A stretch of DNA of 45,956 nucleotides from a virus. Shown here piece after piece: positions 9,101 through 16,639 of the stretch (position 1 is its first letter; every line of letters begins with the position of its first letter). Made by a program: the position numbers and the translations under genes. Below the pieces are notes generated by a model. That model worked only from the letters and a program-made list of their open reading frames with translations. It did not search any database and was not told the DNA's origin. The stretch is taken from positions 1 through 45,956 of the IMG/VR virus record IMGVR_UViG_3300023180_005414; one strand, given 5' to 3'.

Positions 9101-10299
9101 TGGTTGAAAACAACGTTACCCAGGTCAAATGGAATAATTGTGTTTTGAACTGCTTTGGTATCTCTGGGTTTCTCCAGGTCAATATATGTTGGTTGCAGAG
9201 TTTCCATCTGATAACCACGTACATATGCTTTGCCAGGACCAAACTCCACAGCATACAACGAATCGCCTGCAGCATTACCTTGTGCAGTTACTTGCCCAAG
9301 ACTATAAACACCACCATTGAATCCATCGTTTACAGATTCACGCATTCTGATTTGGAAATCAGAGACAGTATAATCACCAGACTCATCGTATGTTCTGGCA
9401 GCAAGCGTCTTTTCAAGTTCAGAGTATGAAGTACGTTCAACAATCTTCTGAACTTTAGAGTTAGAGATACGAAGAAGTTCTACAAAGTTCTTATCAGAGT
9501 CATCATCAAGTGCTTTCTTGATAAGAGTGGTGCTAATTTTGAATCGGTGAGCACCAGGAGCCGAATAGTTTGAAGTACCAGCAGCGTTATCATTCAGGGA
9601 TACATCGTCTTCTGAAGTGATAATCGATTCGGAGATGGATAGACCAACCCTATATGAGGGGTTGTTTCCATACTGGTCAAGAAGAATATACTGAGAGGGA
9701 ACGTCAACAAAGTAACCTCTAATAAAGTAAACACCTTGGTTTACATATGCAGCAGAACCAACCGCAGTACCATTCGCAGGAAGAATCTGTGCAAAAGGAG
9801 AACCAACTTCAATCAGGGTTGTTCCAAAAGTAATATCATTACTTGCAACCAACTGTTCATTATTATCGAACGTATTCTTGGTTGCCGTCTCGTCGTCAGA
9901 CTCAATATACTTAACGTAAAGAGTAATGTACCCCTTTTCAGAATCTGCCGCAGAAAGGGTGTACAGAACTTTTGCTTTGATACCAGTATTGAGACCAGTA
10001 ATAATTTTCCCTGACAGTTGGGACCTATACTGCTCAACTGACGCACCCAAGAAACTTTCTTGAATCAGGATAGCACTAACCGACAAGTCATAACCGACCT
10101 GTCCAGGGATGACCATTGCACCCTCTTTGAACAGGTGCTGACCAATCGACTCCACCTGATTCTGCATGATGCTCTGCATCGTCGTGAGTTCCCTTGCCTG
10201 AATAGGGAAACCAGGACGGAACAGAACTTTGTAGAAGTTCTTATTCTTGTCAAAATCGTCGTAATACGGCGTGACGTTAAGGTTGGTATTCTGCGGCAT
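3142..10299 (-). CDS. DUF4815-type virion tail protein, 2385 aa
   Basis: The N-terminus (TPYYDDFDKNKNFYKVLFRP, followed by GFPIQARELTTMQSIMQNQV) matches the DUF4815 region of large cyanophage tail proteins, recognised from memory. At least five copies of a VGxxVxGxTSGAxxxVV motif occur, near residues 480, 870, 1450, 1517 and 1903, and look like small beta units. Residues about 1620-1760 hold a beta-rich segment (SAEFYFYTKDTNIPINCQIR). Near the C-terminus (about 2285-2335) lies IKVMFSAYRPNGAEIDVLYK, then a GYEYFP motif. There is no signal peptide or membrane segment. The start is four bases after the gp8 stop, so it is cotranscribed with gp8. Its place after gp8 suggests a baseplate periphery or fibre-network role like T4 gp10. 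The exact virion position is not known to me. Confidence 0.85.
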   Translation of the reverse strand: MPQNTNLNVTPYYDDFDKNKNFYKVLFRPGFPIQARELTTMQSIMQNQVESIGQHLFKEGAMVIPGQVGYDLSVSAILIQESFLGASVEQYRSQLSGKIITGLNTGIKAKVLYTLSAADSEKGYITLYVKYIESDDETATKNTFDNNEQLVASNDITFGTTLIEVGSPFAQILPANGTAVGSAAYVNQGVYFIRGYFVDVPSQYILLDQYGNNPSYRVGLSISESIITSEDDVSLNDNAAGTSNYSAPGAHRFKISTTLIKKALDDDSDKNFVELLRISNSKVQKIVERTSYSELEKTLAARTYDESGDYTVSDFQIRMRESVNDGFNGGVYSLGQVTAQGNAAGDSLYAVEFGPGKAYVRGYQMETLQPTYIDLEKPRDTKAVQNTIIPFDLGNVVFNQNVYGFPNFSGSSVTNSYQTVELYDTATVTPGDVTGNVIGYARIAASEYASDPDATFSNTDDEYQSNLFDINMFTVVELSSAQTIGQGSLVVGATSGARGFIVDGISASTQMRLYQITGNFAKNEVIHVDGREKGSIAHLYKYEFTDARQMVARDETTNNIEFTSDLVLNDIVQLRGDAFQLGASGTTLTGFNSNFGADLRPGDYIYFNASNYVIVDRVNPASLGTTNYTNIINTTTQVATCIAANAPADGTYSPVLRFRPSLQGRENADLFSPMPRESIKSISDESMTVRRTFDNISISSNAFTVTLPENEQFSSISRENYSLVVTGGSGVGDVIEVQDGTPGVAGYATFTSSDRTTLQVTGLTAVTSVKLTATISKNVTTKKIKSNNSMFVLKVFKTIQELDNQLFGLQYSNLYGTRIEDKEISLGLPDGYRLRAVYESYDDNDPVIPSMQLVEPAFFAVGSVIVGRTSGARGLVVDFASTTLRLTFVTLSGTFIGGETIDGLNSQQESISALINDNEGSIVVGSKDVTDNYYLDNGQRGMFYDCSRLVRVAGAAAPIRKLKVVVDWFSHQSTGDYFAGQSYTGIAYKDIPRFKNIELRDVLDFRPAVKPLYSGTGTVGSPAYVNCSTYDFKSRVFDIGGLVNATVFDIPKIDTDFRCDYDYYLRRIDKVFLTADRQFQVVKGVSDDNPQPPEDIKNAMFLALMRHRPYGYNPDRDVYIKKEDNRRYTMRDIGEIEQRLSQVEYYTALSMLEADTNNLKITDANGKDRFKNGYIVDDFSSHNVSDLQHEDYRASLDFANGECRPTHYTTNVSLEFQPDLSTVQKTGPVLTLPYEEMLAIQQPYASRVENVNPFNVFTYIGRIDLTPASDDWVDTKRLPARVENIEGDFSAVARENNVDQNGFAPVQWNSWQTDWTGETVGGTRRYLSHTNIGGGHWLGGTGWFAYVHEARDITVTQKQSRTGIRTRIVPRIDRKSMGDTLISQTSIPWIRSRNIGVAIARLKPRTTFYPFFDGQSVVNYITPKLIELIKDPNTDSRTNATPFVIGETVTGETSGVKLKVVAPNDGYKWNPYDDSELPDSYSSETVYLNVDVEAMATQVNGDYYGNIQVGEVLVGTSGAKAVVKARRILTDRIGQYYGTLFIPDPGNDANPRWATGKRVLRMTTSETNSFLTGAVSSSADVTYEASGTLNTVQENILAIRNADIVKDTVTDTQTITSTRSEVRQIGWWDPLAQSFLVDDEGGVFVTSAEFYFYTKDTNIPINCQIRSMVNGYPSNKILPFSDTTVKPEDVQLSESAAIPTKFTFRAPVYLQQGVEYALILFTDSNEYQVWISRMGDVDVTGDRTISEQPYAGVLFKSQNASTWTADQYEDLKFNLYRAKFSTTGATATFTNARLGLGNGGVLHLRNNPIQTHKPDQIFVLDGVGKTFTVGARIYQKTSNALATITAVNTVTNPNQITVTDISGAFQVGSNTGGVVTYSLVSSRSEGSMTILAAGLTGDFEVGTTITGQTSGATAEVVSWDSVNRLLTLKFVSKTFTDNETVEATNTGGTVVSGVIDGANHTVTGDSVESFVSITPTFDQSTKKVTVLHSNHGMHDTRNNVVIENVESEVNPTYLTAGVDDDDTTIPINDARAFHTVVNGLGISASNPGYIKIGDEIISYNQVSADGKSITVVERGANNTTASAHAESDVVHCYNLDGIPLIEINKTHNQISSPTLDTYELVTQSVARLGVVSGGANASATQNIPFEVLTPTVQNLVLPKTEMTARVGTISGSSINDGITTTQNSFVDDGVLDDVLLNEQNYFASPRMVCSQVNEDEELNGQKSLRLECALQSSVDNVSPYIDLDRVSLITTSNRVNNPSNPTLSKQPTGDPHSAVYLTKVARLTNTSRSIKVMFSAYRPNGAEIDVLYKVVAPGSGQELDEIGYEYFPTADATIPSSTDQVMYSDYEYEVTGLEFSAYQIKIVMRSANQAYPPQIKEFRAIALAS

Positions 10300-10303
10300 T
10301 TCT

Positions 10304-11836
10304 TTAGAACTCGATTACGATTTTAATATCTTCGATTTGGTCGTTTGCACGACTAATGGTCCGTCTATTATCTATGTAAATTACGTTACCACTATTTCTC
10401 TCAACTTCAGGTTTTGCATAACCAGAGGTAAAACGCATACCCAAGTCATACTCAGTGTTGTTAATAACACGAGATGATGTATTTGGGATAGCTGGGAAGT
10501 TAACGTCGGGTTCACCAGAAGCACCTGAACCAAGACCAGTGATGGAGTTGGAACCATCAAACTCGTTCAGAGAACCAGTTACTTCAGGGAAAATTCCGTC
10601 AACACGGTTCTGATAATACTTGAGAACTTTTGTAGTGGAGTTCCAAGAAACAACTCTGCCTCTGGATGTGACAGATTGACCACCAACAATACGAGTTTGC
10701 TGGAGAGTTTCGTCTGCAATAAAATTGCCTTGGAATGTGGGTGAGAAGATTGTTGCTTTAGTAGCAGATACGGTCAAATCATCAAGAAGTTCTACAGTAC
10801 CAAAGCGCAACGGGTTAACTACAAGTCCAACACGACGATAATCGTTATCGATGGGAAAATCGCCAGCACCCTCAGCATAAGAGAGTTTAGCGTTTACCAT
10901 GACACGATATGCACCAAGTTCAATCAGGGGGTCTGCTCCGTGGCCACCTGGGGGAGGAATAACAACATCGATGACGGCACCTGTTCCAGTACCAACACCA
11001 GAGATGTTATCAACTGTAATCTTACCAAAGGTGTATCCAGTACCACCAGAGGTCACAGTTGCGGAGATAACTTTACCACCGTCAATAACAATAGAAACAC
11101 GTCCACCAACACCGTCACCATTAATAGTAACGTTGTCATATGTACCGTTGTTATAACCAGAACCAGAGGAAGTAATTACAACAGTATCAATCTCACCAGG
11201 AACTGCGTTTGTTTTAACCGAAAGGTCTTGAAACACAGGCATATAGTCACTGGAGAAAAACTTTAGAACCTGTGCCACTGGGATGGTGTAGAGATACTTC
11301 CAACGATAACCATCAGCAGTAGAGATGATAGAAGTAGAAGTACCAGTTGGTTCGATAGTCGAGGGTTTTCCATTGGGGTCAGAAGGAGAAGTCCCGTTGT
11401 AAATACACTTATAAACTTGATAGTTCGAGTTTACAACATAGAAATCCGAATCATAAAGTTTGGTCGCACCAGAAGATGCAGTGTTAGTAGGAGAATAGTC
11501 ATGACGATACATGTCATAAGTAAAACCCAATCCACCAGTAGTCTTCTCGGGGGGAGTCCAGTCAATACGACGAACAACCTGAACCGTATCAGAGGAAAGG
11601 ACACGCTTCATGGAAATCATGTCGTCATACGAGTCAGAAAACTCGAAGAACGAGTCCACTGCTTGCGGAGGCGAGTTTTCATTATCCCACGCTTGAGGTC
11701 TACCAATAAACAGATACAATCTGTCTCTGGTGGAACCTGCCGCTGTATCACTTTGGTTTGGGTCGGGACCTTCCAAAGATTTAATGAATTTTTTCGCAGA
11801 AAAAATTCTAAATTGGTCCGTAAGAAGTGCTGACAT
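10304..11836 (-). CDS. gp8: Baseplate wedge protein gp8, 510 aa
   Basis: Residues 1-60 contain the gp8 signature as I know it from T4-like cyanophages (FRIFSAKKFIKSLEGPDPNQ, then RDRLYLFIGRPQAW and SPPQAVD), followed by SFFEFSDSYDDMISMKRV and GYRWKYLYTIP (about 176-186). T4 gp8 is 334 residues and forms a dimer in the wedge, bound to gp7 and gp6. This version is about 175 residues longer. Part of the excess is an insertion at about 214-296 holding two GxGY repeats (VITSSGSGYNN and TVTSGGTGYTF), after which the gp8-like sequence resumes (AEGAGDFPIDNDYRRVGLVV). A late-promoter motif lies 29 bases upstream. The downstream 2385-residue gene starts four bases after the stop. Confidence 0.87.
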   Translation of the reverse strand: MSALLTDQFRIFSAKKFIKSLEGPDPNQSDTAAGSTRDRLYLFIGRPQAWDNENSPPQAVDSFFEFSDSYDDMISMKRVLSSDTVQVVRRIDWTPPEKTTGGLGFTYDMYRHDYSPTNTASSGATKLYDSDFYVVNSNYQVYKCIYNGTSPSDPNGKPSTIEPTGTSTSIISTADGYRWKYLYTIPVAQVLKFFSSDYMPVFQDLSVKTNAVPGEIDTVVITSSGSGYNNGTYDNVTINGDGVGGRVSIVIDGGKVISATVTSGGTGYTFGKITVDNISGVGTGTGAVIDVVIPPPGGHGADPLIELGAYRVMVNAKLSYAEGAGDFPIDNDYRRVGLVVNPLRFGTVELLDDLTVSATKATIFSPTFQGNFIADETLQQTRIVGGQSVTSRGRVVSWNSTTKVLKYYQNRVDGIFPEVTGSLNEFDGSNSITGLGSGASGEPDVNFPAIPNTSSRVINNTEYDLGMRFTSGYAKPEVERNSGNVIYIDNRRTISRANDQIEDIKIVIEF

Positions 11837-11864
11837 TATTTGACGGGTATTTTTTCCTCTAGTT

Positions 11865-11871
11865 TATTTAT
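11865..11871 (-). promoter_or_regulatory. Putative late promoter of gp8
   Basis: ATAAATA on the minus strand, 29 bases upstream of the gp8 ATG and just after the stop of the 1181-residue gene. A short non-coding gap of 36 bases separates the two genes. Confidence 0.65.
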
Positions 11872-11872
11872 C

Positions 11873-14800
11873 TTAGTTGTCGTCACGTACCAAAACATCA
11901 TATTCGATGGACTTGATTCTCCAGGAAGCAGCAGTACCAACCAAACGCTCCCCACCAAGGACAACTTCACCGACAGCGCCAGAGCCAGTTGTGTCTCCTG
12001 GGTCGTTGGTGAATGTTACTGTTGGGTGTAAAGTAGAACCAGTCAACTCTTTCTCATAACCATAACCACCAGCAGTAACAGTAATACTAGAAACTTGGTC
12101 TCCAGATGCAGTCATTGTTGCAGTTGCAGTTGCTTGAATATCTCCAGCATTCTCAATCACGACTGACGGAGCTGCTGTATAGTCAAGACCAGGACTTACA
12201 ACACGTACTTCAACAATCGTGGAATTGTGTGAGAACGTATAGAAAATACCACCATCACCGATTAGTGCGTTACCAGTATCATATGGAATTGGGTTAATAA
12301 CTGTAAGAATGTGATTATCAGCATCCCATTCTTCTACAGTTGCACGAACGAGCGATTGGTCTCCTTCAACGAGTTCTCCGACTTGATAATTTTGCTGATT
12401 ACTATTATTAAGGTCAAGTTGGATTTTAAGTCTGGCAACGTGCTCAGTACCACTGTACAAACCGCCTGCTGCAGCAATACCTGCATATCGGAAGGGGATA
12501 GAAGCGTCCTTAATTTGGTCACCAACTGCAAGTAGAGTCGTGTTTTGTCCACCTTGAGTTTCCTCCAAACCATAAAGTGAGTTGTACAGACCACCATCCA
12601 GAGAAATCTGGTTCTCGAAATCTGTACCTGTATTTACGAGGTCAGGAATACCATCTCCCTCACCATCATTTTCATCATCATCTTCTAATCGAACGTTCTC
12701 TAGAACACCGATTGGTTCTGTCAGAACAGGAATAGATACGCCAGAGTCACCTGCAAGGTAAATCAGGACGTGAGGTGGATACGACTGGTTTGCCGAAGAG
12801 GGCAGACCCGCATCAAACGAAACAATATTTTCTTCAACTTCTGACCTACCAGCATCAATGAATGCAAGTTCGTCAACTTCAAAGACCAGGAACAATTCTC
12901 TAGTGTTTGGATTCCAGTCATATACTTTTGCAACTTTGTTGTTAGCGTTTTCAATTCTTCTGACAATTCTATCGCCAACGTTGAACTGATACTGAGAGAT
13001 ACCATCGGGAGTATTGTTAATAGTATCTAGAATAACTCTCTGGTCATATCTAAAGTTAGTACCTCGGGTACAATCAAGAAGCCTATTACCACTCTTAGAG
13101 GTATAACGAATTAACTCCCTGTTAACAAGAATAGTACCAGAACCAGGAAGTGCTGCTGTAGAGTTTAATATAACAGTTGGGTCGGTATCAGTTAGAGACC
13201 TAACCAATCCCATAAGGAAGAACTGAGAAGAGTTGAAAGAAACTCGGTTTCTTGTTACCCTCTTTACATTAACCAGTTTGGTGAAGATAATATTTGGAGG
13301 ATTTGTATATCCAGAACCAGGGTCTTCAATATCAATACGTGTAATAACACCTTGGTCAATAACTGCTCTACCTTTAGCACCTTTACCGCCACCGCCTTGA
13401 ATCAAGATATATGGTGCTTCCTGATAGAATTGTCCAGGGTTATCAATAACAATATTTGTTAAGATGCCAGTTGTGTCAATAGTAGCAACACCTTCGGCAC
13501 CAACACCACCACCACCTTGGAAAATAAGTTTTGGTGAGGATGCATATTCTCTACCAGCAGAGGAAATTGACAAACCAGTGACACTTTGAGTTACTGGTAC
13601 GAGTTGTGCTCCAGTACCACCGCCACCAAGTACCTTTACTTCAGCAGGACCGAAGTATCCGTCACCGCTGCTAACCATCTTAACGTAAGAGATAGCACCG
13701 AGACTATTCAAAATAGCTTCTGCCTTAGCACCATCTGGAGTATCCTCATTGACAGTTGGGATTGGGTCTCCATATAGAGTGGGGTTACCAAAATATGTTT
13801 GACCAATACAATATGGATATTGTGGTGCGCCAGACCCATCAATAGTCAAGAAGTATGCATATGTTCCTGAGGGGAAGTCTGGAGTGATGCAGAAACGACC
13901 GTTATGTTGGTCCAGGTCACCAATGGTCTCGTCCCAAATATAGTCTTGAGTAAACGCACCCATTGGGTAGTTGTCAACGTTTACTCTGTTACCTTTATTG
14001 ATATGGTTGTGACACCAGTAGTACAATCTACTGGGAGCGTCTACAGGCACTTCAAACTTAACGTATCTATCGGATGCAGCTGCCATCCCATCAACATATT
14101 CAAGCATCGACACCATGGAACCATCCAACCAATAAGAAACACCCTTATTGTAGTGTCCGCCACCTTCATGGTCGCCATCATCTGTGGCAGAGAACATGAC
14201 ATGGTGTTGGCGAATCAGACTGCCTTCCAGACCATAGTCTTCGTTGGTTGGGTCATTCTGGTCAAAGATGTATGTACGTCCACGCTCAAGGTTGATATAC
14301 GGTTGTTCAACGCCATCAATGTAGAATACACCAGTTGCTTTACCTTCAGTATTATCAACACCAACAGTAACAATGAATGTTGTAGTTTGTGTAGTATCCC
14401 CACTAATCAGAGGACGATTACCATCAATCTCAACACCTTGCTTATGTCTATAGGAAGAGTGCATTCTCTTCCAAATGATTTGGTTGCCAGGACCAGAAAG
14501 TTGGTTGATATCATTATCTAATGTCAGACCACTATCAAGAGTATCACCACCATTTGGTTGGGTTGGGTTTGCATAACCATATGGTCCATAGATGGGATAA
14601 CCATCGTATGAAATACCAAGAATCTTAGAGTGACCGTCTGGGTGTCTTAGATGGTCTCCTTGGAACCCACTGTTCTGATAATATGGTCCAAGTTCAGAAA
14701 CACTATCATCTTCCCTCCATGCTGGGAGGAATCTTGCATCATGATAGGTGTATAGACCCTCTGGTGTTACGTGACCACTATATTGGTCTTTGTGGAGGAA

Positions 14801-15418
14801 ATCAAACCTAGCAGCATCCAAATCAAACAGTGCTGGAGAATTTCCACCGCCATCAAGAATGGGTGATGAAATCGGTGTTCCATTTGAGAGAATACCAATC
14901 TGTCCCTGAGAAATTTGTTCAAATACAACTGCGGGAACTTCTTTACCACCTCTATAATAGACATTATGATGATACGACTGCACCAAAACAGGTGGCATGC
15001 CAGGATAACTTCCAATCGGTGCAGGGTCAGGAAGATTATTAGATTTGATTGTCAGAATCGGAGGATTCTGGAAAGAAAAACTTGTTAGTGAATATGAATT
15101 GCTAACTGCGATTTTGGAGATATCTATACTCGTATCAACCTTAGCACTATCTTGTAAAGGTGTAATTACAAGACGAAGAGGGTCATATCCTCTTCCAGAC
15201 TCAAGAACTCTAACGTGAACAATCTTACCAGAGATGTCATTAATTACAGGCCAAAGAACTGCGGGCACAGTTGGAATCCCACAGTTTTCAATCCTTAGAA
15301 TAGGCGCTTGTGCAGACGTATATCCCGACCCACCATTTTCAACCACAACCTCGCTAATGCCGAAAGATTGATTGAAAACGGGTTTGAGAATAGCACCAGA
15401 GCCAGGAACAGTCGCCAT
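11873..15418 (-). CDS. YHYH-domain virion protein with inserted cupredoxin-like domain, 1181 aa
   Basis: Residues 1-100 include two GxGY repeats (VVENGGSGYTSAQAP and VLESGRGYDP). Residues about 125-545 form a YHYH-type module with YTYH at 223-226, HPDGHSK at 259-265, DGYPIYGPYGY and the closing DLDQHNGRF...FPSGTYAYFLTID. This module is interrupted at about 345-485 by a cupredoxin-like domain (HH at 405-406, C469-x2-H472-x2-K475). Residues about 570-710 hold further GxGY/GGGGxGA repeats, and the C-terminal half is beta-rich with an acidic patch (EDDDENDGEGDGIPD). The gene follows the 398-residue gene by 15 bases. It is probably a peripheral baseplate or fibre protein. Module identities are good; function is not known. 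Confidence 0.85.
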   Translation of the reverse strand: MATVPGSGAILKPVFNQSFGISEVVVENGGSGYTSAQAPILRIENCGIPTVPAVLWPVINDISGKIVHVRVLESGRGYDPLRLVITPLQDSAKVDTSIDISKIAVSNSYSLTSFSFQNPPILTIKSNNLPDPAPIGSYPGMPPVLVQSYHHNVYYRGGKEVPAVVFEQISQGQIGILSNGTPISSPILDGGGNSPALFDLDAARFDFLHKDQYSGHVTPEGLYTYHDARFLPAWREDDSVSELGPYYQNSGFQGDHLRHPDGHSKILGISYDGYPIYGPYGYANPTQPNGGDTLDSGLTLDNDINQLSGPGNQIIWKRMHSSYRHKQGVEIDGNRPLISGDTTQTTTFIVTVGVDNTEGKATGVFYIDGVEQPYINLERGRTYIFDQNDPTNEDYGLEGSLIRQHHVMFSATDDGDHEGGGHYNKGVSYWLDGSMVSMLEYVDGMAAASDRYVKFEVPVDAPSRLYYWCHNHINKGNRVNVDNYPMGAFTQDYIWDETIGDLDQHNGRFCITPDFPSGTYAYFLTIDGSGAPQYPYCIGQTYFGNPTLYGDPIPTVNEDTPDGAKAEAILNSLGAISYVKMVSSGDGYFGPAEVKVLGGGGTGAQLVPVTQSVTGLSISSAGREYASSPKLIFQGGGGVGAEGVATIDTTGILTNIVIDNPGQFYQEAPYILIQGGGGKGAKGRAVIDQGVITRIDIEDPGSGYTNPPNIIFTKLVNVKRVTRNRVSFNSSQFFLMGLVRSLTDTDPTVILNSTAALPGSGTILVNRELIRYTSKSGNRLLDCTRGTNFRYDQRVILDTINNTPDGISQYQFNVGDRIVRRIENANNKVAKVYDWNPNTRELFLVFEVDELAFIDAGRSEVEENIVSFDAGLPSSANQSYPPHVLIYLAGDSGVSIPVLTEPIGVLENVRLEDDDENDGEGDGIPDLVNTGTDFENQISLDGGLYNSLYGLEETQGGQNTTLLAVGDQIKDASIPFRYAGIAAAGGLYSGTEHVARLKIQLDLNNSNQQNYQVGELVEGDQSLVRATVEEWDADNHILTVINPIPYDTGNALIGDGGIFYTFSHNSTIVEVRVVSPGLDYTAAPSVVIENAGDIQATATATMTASGDQVSSITVTAGGYGYEKELTGSTLHPTVTFTNDPGDTTGSGAVGEVVLGGERLVGTAASWRIKSIEYDVLVRDDN
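13784..15046 (-). other. YHYH-type module, split by an insertion
   Basis: The two parts correspond to the N- and C-terminal parts of the neighbouring 288-residue YHYH protein. The first part ends with a KRMHSSYRHK segment (MTSSYRKR in the 288-residue protein) and the second resumes with GAFTQDYIWDETIGDLDQHN (GTFIQDYEYVPELGILDQHN there). Confidence 0.75.
13964..14386 (-). other. Cupredoxin-like domain inserted in the YHYH module
   Basis: The segment contains a histidine-rich strand (LIRQHHVMFS), then VPVDAPSRLYYWCHNHINKG near its end. This aligns with VPMDAPSTLYYQCTIHSSMG of the 398-residue protein. The C-x2-H spacing is kept, but the axial methionine position is lysine, so type-1 copper binding is doubtful here. 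Confidence 0.6.
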
Positions 15419-15433
15419 TTAACTATTACGCAA

Positions 15434-16630
15434 TTAGACTATGTTGATTGTGTTGCCCATCGAAGAGTGAATCGTACACTGATAATACAGTGTAGAAGGA
15501 GCATCCATAGGAACAACAAATGTAGTAGTTCCTGTAGAAGAACCACTAACACCATCTGTATATGCCGTACCACCGTTAGACACTCTGATTTGGAATGGGT
15601 GAGAAACACCAGTACCGTTAATAAAGTGGTAGGTAAATCCTCTATAAAGATAGAGAACAGGGTCTTGCACAGAACCTGTAAAACCAGGACCAGAGAAGGT
15701 ATATGCTGATGTACCAGCAGCTGCTAGTGCCCAAGTAAGAACAGGACCAGCATTGCCTACCCAGTCACTACCATTATGGTACAGCATCGTACCAGAAGCA
15801 ATCGGGTCAGGGAAGGATGTTTCATCAACATCACTCAAACCACCAAGAGTTGCTGACCCGATAGGTCCACTATACGTAATAGTTAATACTTTGTTTGCTA
15901 CAGAAGTACTAATATAAGTACTACCTTGAATTGTTACTGTATCTTCTGATTGAGTTGCTGTTGCACTACCTGCATCAGAAGCAATTACAGAGAATCCATC
16001 TCCACCACCAGCACCACCACCAGTTTCAATAGCAGGTGCCCAAGCAGTACCAGACCACTTGAGAACGTTACCAATAGAAGGTGTTGCGGTAGATACGTTG
16101 GAGAGGCTTGAGAGTGGTTTCTCTTCGTCAATCAACTTAATCCAGTTACCACCATGGGCAAAGTAACCAGAAGCAGTTTCATGGACGTGGGCAAACATAC
16201 CGTGGTGGGTAGATGCCAGCGGAAGGTCAGATTCTGTAGCGTAAGCACCTTCCCACTTTAGGTTACCGTCTACACCGTCAATATAAACGTTGGATGAACC
16301 ACCAGCATTAAAGAGGATGTCTCCACTACCCTCTGCTTCAATGATGATGTTTCTACTAGAAGACGATACAATCTTAAATCCGTTTGTGTCAAAATGCTCC
16401 AGCATCCTGGCAACGGAAAGTTCTCCAGGTTCATATCTGGATGCAGTCGCATTCCAAATCAGAGGTTCTCCATCTTGGGCACCCTGAATATTGATTTGCG
16501 AGTTAGTACCATCACCGATGGAAGCATACAACTCGGTGAAGTTATCATTGATTTTAATTGCACCAGAGCGTAGGTTATCACCTGTTCCGTCGTTAGCAAC
16601 AGAACCTACGCCAATCGCTTGTTTTGGCAT
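15434..16630 (-). CDS. Virion/fibre protein with C-terminal cupredoxin domain, 398 aa
   Basis: Residues 8-43 carry the module VGSVANDGTGDNLRSGAIKI followed by NDNFTELYASIGDGTN, shared with the 152-residue neighbour. The middle has LSxVxxxxP...LxWxG motifs (LSNVSTATPSIGNVLKWSG, LSDVDETSF) and a histidine-rich patch (STHHGMFAHVHE, 140-151). Residues about 300-398 look like a cupredoxin: SHPFQIRV with H344, then LYYQCTIHSSMG giving C385, H388 and M391. That is the full set and order of type-1 copper ligands seen in plastocyanin-like proteins. No signal peptide is present, as expected for a virion part. The gene lies in a tight row between the 152- and 1181-residue genes. Copper binding and any redox role are inferred from motif only. 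Confidence 0.83.
   Translation of the reverse strand: MPKQAIGVGSVANDGTGDNLRSGAIKINDNFTELYASIGDGTNSQINIQGAQDGEPLIWNATASRYEPGELSVARMLEHFDTNGFKIVSSSSRNIIIEAEGSGDILFNAGGSSNVYIDGVDGNLKWEGAYATESDLPLASTHHGMFAHVHETASGYFAHGGNWIKLIDEEKPLSSLSNVSTATPSIGNVLKWSGTAWAPAIETGGGAGGGDGFSVIASDAGSATATQSEDTVTIQGSTYISTSVANKVLTITYSGPIGSATLGGLSDVDETSFPDPIASGTMLYHNGSDWVGNAGPVLTWALAAAGTSAYTFSGPGFTGSVQDPVLYLYRGFTYHFINGTGVSHPFQIRVSNGGTAYTDGVSGSSTGTTTFVVPMDAPSTLYYQCTIHSSMGNTINIV
15437..15733 (-). other. Cupredoxin domain with complete type-1 copper ligand set
   Basis: The domain runs from about residue 300 to the C-terminus of the 398-residue protein. Its ligand pattern is H344, C385, H388 and M391, in the order H...C-x2-H-x2-M. 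The polypeptide ends seven residues after the methionine, as expected for the last strand of a cupredoxin barrel. Confidence 0.65.
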
Positions 16631-16639
16631 TGTCTTCTA

